A program made the position numbers and the translations under genes. The notes beneath the pieces were generated by a model, which was not told the origin of the DNA, ran no database searches, and worked only from the letters and a program-made list of their open reading frames with translations. Shown piece after piece: positions 58,699 through 64,000 of a stretch of DNA of 64,000 nt; position 1 is the first letter of the stretch, and each line of letters opens with the position of its first letter. The DNA comes from CAWBRT01 sp049519595. Its GTDB lineage: Bacteria > Acidobacteriota > Terriglobia > Terriglobales > Acidobacteriaceae. The stretch covers positions 1-64,000 of the forward strand of contig JBEKQP010000001.1 of NCBI GenBank assembly GCA_049519595.1, given 5' to 3'.

Positions 58699-61251
58699 CT
58701 AATCGGCAGCACCTTGTTTGGCAGCCTTCTCACTTGTGAGCGTGCCGATCCTCATGCCATAGAACGAGCGGTACACGAAGCTCATGGAGATCAGCAGGAA
58801 GATCGCCGCCAGCACGTGGGTCAGCATCGCGCTATGGGCGGTGAGTGAAACCGCAAGTTCCACTGCCAGCAACCCGAACAGGGTGGTGAACTTGATGACC
58901 GGGTTCATGGCGACCGAAGAAGTGTCCTTGTAGGGATCGCCTACCGTGTCGCCGACCACACAGGCCGCGTGCAGGTCAGTGCCCTTGGCCTTCAGTTCCA
59001 CTTCAACGACCTTTTTCGCGTTATCCCAGGCTCCGCCGGCGTTGGCCATGAAGATGGCTTGGTAGAGTCCGAAAATGGCGATTGAGATCAGGTAGCCGAT
59101 AAAGAAAAACGGCTCGGTGAAGGCGAAAGCAAGGGTTCCGAAGAAGACGGCGAGGAAGATGTTGAACATGCCCTTCTGCGCGTACTTTGTGCAGATTTCG
59201 ACCACGTTCTTGCTGTCCGTAACCGAAGCTTTTTCGGAGCCTTCCAACTTGATGTTCGCCTTGATGTACTCCACTGCGCGGTAGGCCCCGGTGCTGACCG
59301 CCTGAATTGAAGCCCCGGTAAACCAGTAAATCATCGCGCCGCCAGTGATAAGACCCAGAAGGAATGGCGCGTGCAGGAGGGAGAGTTTGTCAATGTTTTC
59401 GGTCAGCCGGTTCGTAAGAGCCATGATGATCGAGAAGATCATCGTGGTGGAACCCACAACGGCGGTACCGATAAGCACGGGTTTAGCTGACGCCTTGAAG
59501 GTGTTGCCGGCGCCATCGTTGGCCTCCAGCAGATCCTTGGCGCGATCAAAGTTGACGTCGAAGCCGAAGTCTCGCTTGATTTCAGCCTTGACGTTGGGGA
59601 CTTGCTCGATCAACGAAAGCTCATATACCGATTGGGCATTATCGGTGACCGGGCCGTAGGAATCGACCGCAATCGTGACCGGGCCCATGCCGAGAAATCC
59701 AAAAGCCACCAGCCCGAAAGCGAACACCGGGGCGGCGATCATCAGGTTCGATAACCCGTACAAGGAAAACTGGTAGGCAATGGACATGAGGACGACCATG
59801 GAGCCACCCAGCCAGTAGCACGAGAAATTGCCCGCGACCAGACCCGAGAGAATGTTGAGCGAAGCGCCGCCCTCCTCGGAGGAGGTCACGATTTCCTTGA
59901 CGTGGCGCGATTCAACCGAGGTGAAGACCTTGACGAATTCGGGGATGACCGCTCCGGCCAAAGTGCCGCAAGAAATAATCGAGGCCAGTTTCCACCACAG
60001 AGTGTCGTCGCCTCCGAGCGTCGGAACAATCAGGTACGAGGAAATGTAAGTGAGGATAATGGAGACAAACGAAGTGATCCAGACCAGAGAGGTCAAGGGC
60101 GCTTCGAAGTTCATCTCATCGGCGTCGCGGTACTTGGCCCGCGCGATCGCGCCATTCAGGAAGTAAGCTCCCGAGCTGGCAACCAGCATCATGATACGCA
60201 TGATGAAGATCCAGACGAGAAGCTGAACTTGTACTGCGGGATTTTTTACTCCGAGCAGGATGAAAGTGATGAGCGCAACGCCGGTCACGCCGTAGGTTTC
60301 AAAGCCGTCGGCACTGGGTCCCACGGAATCGCCCGCATTGTCACCGGTGCAATCTGCGATGACACCCGGATTACGCGCATCGTCTTCCTTGATCTTGAAG
60401 ACGATCTTCATCAGGTCAGACCCAATGTCGGCAATCTTGGTAAAAATTCCGCCGGCAATACGTAGAGCTGCCGCGCCAAGCGATTCGCCGATTGCGAAGC
60501 CGATAAAGCAAGGGCCAGCGTAGTCACCGGGAATGAACAGAAGAATGAGGAGCATGATCAACAGCTCGACGCTGATCAGCATCATGCCGATGCTCATTCC
60601 GGCCCGGAGCGGGATGTCATAGATCTCATACGGCTTGCCTTTTAATCCGGCAAACGCCGTACGGGAGTTGGCAAAGGTGTTGACGCGGATTCCAAACCAC
60701 GCCACGCCGTAGCTGCCGGCAATGCCAACCAGGCTGAAGAACAGAATAATGGGAAGCGTCACGCCGACCGGTTTATCCGGTACGGGCGATAGCCAGCCAA
60801 AATACATCGCGATGATCACCGCGATGAACGCCCATAGCACCAGGATGAACTTGCCCTGGGTAATCAGATAAGTTTTGCACGTCTCGTAAATCAGCTCGGA
60901 AATCTCGAGCATGGCGCGATGCACCGGCAGATTCTTGAGCTGCATGTAAATGACAAGCCCAAACAGCAGCCCGAGGAGACAGAAGAGTAGCCCAATCATC
61001 AGGATGTTGTGGCCACTCATTCCCAGGAAGTTGACACTGGACAGGTCGGGAAGCTTCAAACTCGCTTCACCGCCTTCCCTGCGTTGCGCCATGGCTGAAG
61101 CGGTAGCCAAAAGCAGGACCGAGACAATCGAGCCAAGCCGCTTACCACTGGCGAAAGCAAAAGCTCGATGAAGGATGTTTAACGAACGGAATTGCTGGGC
61201 CGCAATCATCGCACAAGTGGCGATGAGGCTCAGGAAGAGCCAAGTTTGCAT
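58699..61251 (-). CDS. hppA: Membrane H+-translocating pyrophosphatase
   Basis: Polytopic ion pump of 850 residues driven by pyrophosphate hydrolysis. DDARNPGVIADCTGDNAGDS and SADGFETYGVTG form the Asp-rich active site, with a second acidic cluster near the C-terminus (VGDTVGDPYKD). The segment AGNTFKASAKPV has Lys at the position that separates K-independent from K-dependent enzymes, so it is probably K-independent. The family is usually 650-800 residues; here an extra N-terminal helix and a QRREGGEASLKLPD segment precede the core. ATG 61251 follows GGAGG; an in-frame start at 61371 is unlikely. Confidence 0.93.
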   Translation of the reverse strand: MQTWLFLSLIATCAMIAAQQFRSLNILHRAFAFASGKRLGSIVSVLLLATASAMAQRREGGEASLKLPDLSSVNFLGMSGHNILMIGLLFCLLGLLFGLVIYMQLKNLPVHRAMLEISELIYETCKTYLITQGKFILVLWAFIAVIIAMYFGWLSPVPDKPVGVTLPIILFFSLVGIAGSYGVAWFGIRVNTFANSRTAFAGLKGKPYEIYDIPLRAGMSIGMMLISVELLIMLLILLFIPGDYAGPCFIGFAIGESLGAAALRIAGGIFTKIADIGSDLMKIVFKIKEDDARNPGVIADCTGDNAGDSVGPSADGFETYGVTGVALITFILLGVKNPAVQVQLLVWIFIMRIMMLVASSGAYFLNGAIARAKYRDADEMNFEAPLTSLVWITSFVSIILTYISSYLIVPTLGGDDTLWWKLASIISCGTLAGAVIPEFVKVFTSVESRHVKEIVTSSEEGGASLNILSGLVAGNFSCYWLGGSMVVLMSIAYQFSLYGLSNLMIAAPVFAFGLVAFGFLGMGPVTIAVDSYGPVTDNAQSVYELSLIEQVPNVKAEIKRDFGFDVNFDRAKDLLEANDGAGNTFKASAKPVLIGTAVVGSTTMIFSIIMALTNRLTENIDKLSLLHAPFLLGLITGGAMIYWFTGASIQAVSTGAYRAVEYIKANIKLEGSEKASVTDSKNVVEICTKYAQKGMFNIFLAVFFGTLAFAFTEPFFFIGYLISIAIFGLYQAIFMANAGGAWDNAKKVVEVELKAKGTDLHAACVVGDTVGDPYKDTSSVAMNPVIKFTTLFGLLAVELAVSLTAHSAMLTHVLAAIFLLISMSFVYRSFYGMRIGTLTSEKAAKQGAAD

Positions 61252-61786
61252 GAGTTCCTCCGAAGTTCCAAATTGTCGTGGCGGAGGTTCGGCTGAATCA
61301 GGAAGCCAAACCGAGCCAACCAATCCGGTCAAACACACAGGCGCACGGCACCGGACAGCGTGCCCGCGCAAATCACCGGAAACCCGGAACGCGCTTCCAC
61401 ATCACGAAATGTTGAGCTTGGCCGCGTTGGGACCTGTGCAGCCAGCCTTGCATTTCTCCAGAGCAGCTGCACACGAAGGCGAACCATGCTACCACGCTGA
61501 CCGACCTCGGTTCAACGGCGGTAGTCTCTCTGGAATGGGTTCAGGTGCCGGTCTGAAATTCTGCCCCGACACGCGCAAACACACCCGTGCCGGGAGACCC
61601 AACTATAAAATTCCACTTCCAGACTAATCCTTACGTGGAGCAGATTTCCAGAAGATAATCTTCTACATTCATGCCATTCCGTTCTATTCAGGAAGAGCAA
61701 AGCTCCGTCCCGAATGCGTATTGCACGGAAGTGCCGCATAAACGTGCTTCGCCCACATTGCCGACGCTGCATGACGCCGTGGGTTT
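61252..61786. other. Gap without recognised gene
   Basis: About 535 bases between two genes on the same strand. I saw no coding frame with support, no tRNA and no clear member of the hairpin families. It probably holds the pyrophosphatase promoter. Confidence 0.4.
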
Positions 61787-63118
61787 TTACTTACCCACGT
61801 AGTGAATGCGCCAGATGGACTTCGAGGCGTCGTCGCTGACGAACAGCGACCCATCTTTAGCGACCGCAACGCCAACGGGGCGTCCCCAGACTTGCCCCTC
61901 GGGCGTTGTGAAGCCGGTCAGGAAATCCTGGTACTCACCCGAGGCTCTACCCGAATGGTGCATGGGAACGCGAATGACTTCATAGCCCGTGCGCGCGCTT
62001 CGGTTCCAGGAGCCATGCTCGGCGGCGAAAATGTCTCCGCGATATTCCTGGGGGAACTGCTGTCCCTCGTAGAACGTCATTTCCAGTGAAGCATCGTGGG
62101 GTTGGATGAGTACGTCGGGAGTGATCACCTTTGACTCCAGCTCCGGATGCTTGCCTTTGTGGCGCGGATCCTGATGTCCCCCCATGTACCACCAGGGCCA
62201 GCCGTAGAAACCGTCTTCGGTGACATGGGTGATGTAGTCAGGGACCAGATTGTCGCCGAGGCGGTCGCGCTCGTTCGTAGAGCACCACAGTTCGCCAGTG
62301 TTGGGATGAATGGCAATACCCACGGCGTTCCGAATACCCGAGGCATATACGCGCGGTGCGGAGCCGTCAGGGTTAAATTCCAGAATGTCAGCGCGATGAT
62401 ATTCCGCAGGGTTGCCGTCCGTGTCGTCATCGTTTGAGTGTGAGCCGACGGAGACAAACATCCTGCTGCCATCGTTGGCAAAAGCTATATCGCGAGTCCA
62501 GTGGCCTCCGCCGCGTAAGAGTCCGCCTCCGGGAAGTTCTTTTACCACTGTCTCCGCACTGGCACGTGCCTTCAAATCGCCATTCTGATACGGGAAGCGT
62601 ACTACCGAATTAGTGTTCGCCACGTAAACCCATTTCGGGTCCGCGCCAGGTGGATAGAAATTAATCCCGAAAGGTTGGTGAAGTCCTACGGCGAAAACTT
62701 GTGTCTGCTGCGCGCGGCCATCCGGAGTGACGCCACGGAAGACCTTGATCTTACCGGCACGGCTTTCGGCCAGGAATAGATCGCCATTTGGCGCCGTCCG
62801 TATCAGCCGCGGAAAGTCGAGGCCGCCGGCATAAAGTTCCACTTTGAATCCCGCTGGGGCCTGCGGCCACGCGTTCGGCGGGCGCGTTACGATGTGCGGA
62901 CCATTATCAGCCGAATCGGTGGCATAGGGCTCAGGCAGGTCGGAGATGGTGATCTTATGCACTACTCCGGGCTGTTCCGATCGGTAGTCCATAAAGACGG
63001 AGTTCCGTGCAGTTGGCGCGGCTTTCAAGACCGGTGTTGCCGAGCCGCGAGATTGATAAATCCACGCCAACGCAATAGCGGCTACCAGCACGATAGCGGT
63101 GACGATTCCACGCTTCAT
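61787..63118 (-). CDS. Exported sorbosone dehydrogenase-like beta-propeller protein
   Basis: A 443-residue periplasmic protein. The N-terminal helix GIVTAIVLVAAIALAWIYQ acts as signal or anchor. The rest is a six-bladed propeller as in PQQ-dependent sugar dehydrogenases: LDFPRLIRTAPNGDLFLAES, VGLHQPFGINFYPPG, HWTRDIAFANDGSRMFVSVG, YASGIRNAVGIAIHP, GSWNRSARTGYEVIRVP and GRPVGVAVAKDGSLFVSDD. It probably oxidises a sugar or aldose and passes electrons on. The PQQ cofactor is inferred from the family. ATG 63118 gives MKRGIVTA. Confidence 0.87.
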   Translation of the reverse strand: MKRGIVTAIVLVAAIALAWIYQSRGSATPVLKAAPTARNSVFMDYRSEQPGVVHKITISDLPEPYATDSADNGPHIVTRPPNAWPQAPAGFKVELYAGGLDFPRLIRTAPNGDLFLAESRAGKIKVFRGVTPDGRAQQTQVFAVGLHQPFGINFYPPGADPKWVYVANTNSVVRFPYQNGDLKARASAETVVKELPGGGLLRGGGHWTRDIAFANDGSRMFVSVGSHSNDDDTDGNPAEYHRADILEFNPDGSAPRVYASGIRNAVGIAIHPNTGELWCSTNERDRLGDNLVPDYITHVTEDGFYGWPWWYMGGHQDPRHKGKHPELESKVITPDVLIQPHDASLEMTFYEGQQFPQEYRGDIFAAEHGSWNRSARTGYEVIRVPMHHSGRASGEYQDFLTGFTTPEGQVWGRPVGVAVAKDGSLFVSDDASKSIWRIHYVGK

Positions 63119-63185
63119 TGGTCTACTCCACTGCTCGACTCCATCATGAGACCCCCACAGGGTTTCGATGCGTCATCTGGCTGTT

Positions 63186-63285
63186 GCAGCAAGGCAGTTC
63201 GCGCTTGAGATCTGCTTTGCTTTCAGCCCGCACAGACAGCAGATCCTTCGTTTCGCTCAGGATGACACCCTCAGAAGATCGTTTT
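63186..63285. repeat. TCATCCTGAG-type element
   Basis: GAGATCTGCT near 63205 and AGCAGATCCTTCG near 63237, then CGCTCAGGATGACA near 63257: a copy in reverse orientation. The remaining gap to 63798 is AT-rich, with no gene supported; it probably carries the promoter of the last gene. Confidence 0.6.
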
Positions 63286-63798
63286 CAGCAGCCTGACGAA
63301 TTCGCTTGCGGGCGAACAGCGCTTAGCGATTCAGAAGAAATTAAGAAAAGAAATTATCGGCATATCGGGTGGCAAATAGCGGCGACATTGTGCCATGACA
63401 ATGGGTTGCCACAGGCAAACATCAATAGTGCGCAACTTAGAAAAAGAAATTTCGCGAAAAGTTTTTGAAAAAGCTTAGGTGGCAATTTTTGTGCCGGATA
63501 GTTAATCGTTACGTTTTCCTTGCGAAACGCCAGATATTTTTACAACTTGTTTACAAATGCAGAGATAGGCAGAACCCCAATAAACATAGCCGCAACAACT
63601 ACGGATGATTGATAGCAGTGAGAAGAATTTTTTATTGATGGTGACGTCCCGATCGGCATCGTCGCTTGGACCAGCGCATCCAATACGAATGACGATCACC
63701 TTTGAAAAGATTCGGGGCGGTGTCATGAGGGTCGACCTTGAAAGGCAATTTCAGCTAAAGGAAACCTGGAAAAAGGAAATAGGAGGAACGCTACACCG

Positions 63799-64000
63799 AT
63801 GAAGGATTTTCGAATTCTCGCGCTGGTTACATTCTTGGCGCTTGCTCTTACCGTGAGTTTGCAGGCGCAAACCGATACCCAAACCGACACAACGACGACT
63901 TCGACGCAATCCGCTGAGACGCAGTCGACTGATCAAACTGCTCCGACTGTGGATCAGCAGGCACCGACCGTTTCGCCTGATACGTCGATGGAGGATCAGA
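63799..64000 (+). CDS. Secreted Thr/Gln-rich protein, N-terminal part
   Basis: An open frame from ATG 63799, ten bases after AGGAGGAA, running off the window. MKDFRILALVTFLALALTVS then LQAQ is a signal peptide; what follows is rich in Thr, Gln, Ser and Asp (TDTQTDTTTTSTQSAETQST), typical of a flexible exported linker or surface protein. Function cannot be told from 67 residues. Confidence 0.7.
   Translation, partial: MKDFRILALVTFLALALTVSLQAQTDTQTDTTTTSTQSAETQSTDQTAPTVDQQAPTVSPDTSMEDQ

Noticed and set aside
63605..63802. 65-codon frame before the last gene
   Set aside because: No ribosome site, no family likeness, and it overlaps the strong ribosome site and start of the secreted-protein gene.

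Overview
The window is high-GC bacterial chromosome with short intergenic gaps, many small dispersed hairpin repeats and no RNA gene that I could recognise. Gene content suggests an Acidobacteriota-type soil bacterium: futalosine-route menaquinone genes, very haem-rich c-type cytochromes, several Crp/Fnr regulators, a membrane pyrophosphatase, and TCATCCTGAGCG-type intergenic repeats. This placement is inferred from gene content, not from a marker-gene tree.

Layout. 1-2.5 kb: a truncated unknown gene and a long acyl-CoA dehydrogenase. 2.8-12.5 kb: a respiratory block with a receiver-like protein, two adjacent Crp/Fnr sensors (the second without its DNA-binding domain), a CbcL-like cytochrome with 11 c-haems fused to a b-type membrane domain, a 19-haem cytochrome, a b-type membrane subunit and a NapC/NirT-like 7-haem cytochrome. 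Together they could move electrons from menaquinol to a periplasmic or extracellular acceptor. 12.6-18.7 kb: guaA, an SDR reductase, a PilZ-like protein, a split chromate transporter and a HemL-like aminotransferase. 18.8-22.1 kb: an unusual ferredoxin-like operon facing a third Crp-family regulator. 22.2-30.1 kb: radical SAM protein, two tyrosine recombinases, DUF72, stand-alone LigD-type polymerase, nucleotidyltransferase, phosphoesterase. 30.3-40.8 kb: M16 protease pair, an acyl-CoA ligase/ACP/acyltransferase fusion, a membrane protein and secA.

41.4-48.8 kb: an RsbRD-like protein, CYTH protein, menaquinone genes (UbiA-type prenyltransferase and mqnE), then the most unusual pair of the window: a ribosome-hibernation (HPF) domain fused to a sigma-factor-like domain, followed 40 bases later by a bacterial eRF1-like protein whose GGQ position reads GGY. 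marC and a small membrane protein follow. 49-64 kb: second acyl-CoA dehydrogenase, hydrolase, DedA, DUF58, CBS pair, DUF255 thioredoxin-like protein, M20 peptidase, H+-pyrophosphatase, sugar dehydrogenase, and the start of a secreted Thr/Gln-rich protein.

Two themes link separate genes. The intact Crp-family proteins carry CRP-type recognition helices (RExxxR), and GTGA-N6-TCAC palindromes occur beside them, before the first cytochrome gene and before the ferredoxin-like operon, suggesting a shared redox or energy regulon. The window is also seeded with at least 17 hairpin repeats whose flanks are fixed while their inner stems differ but still pair.
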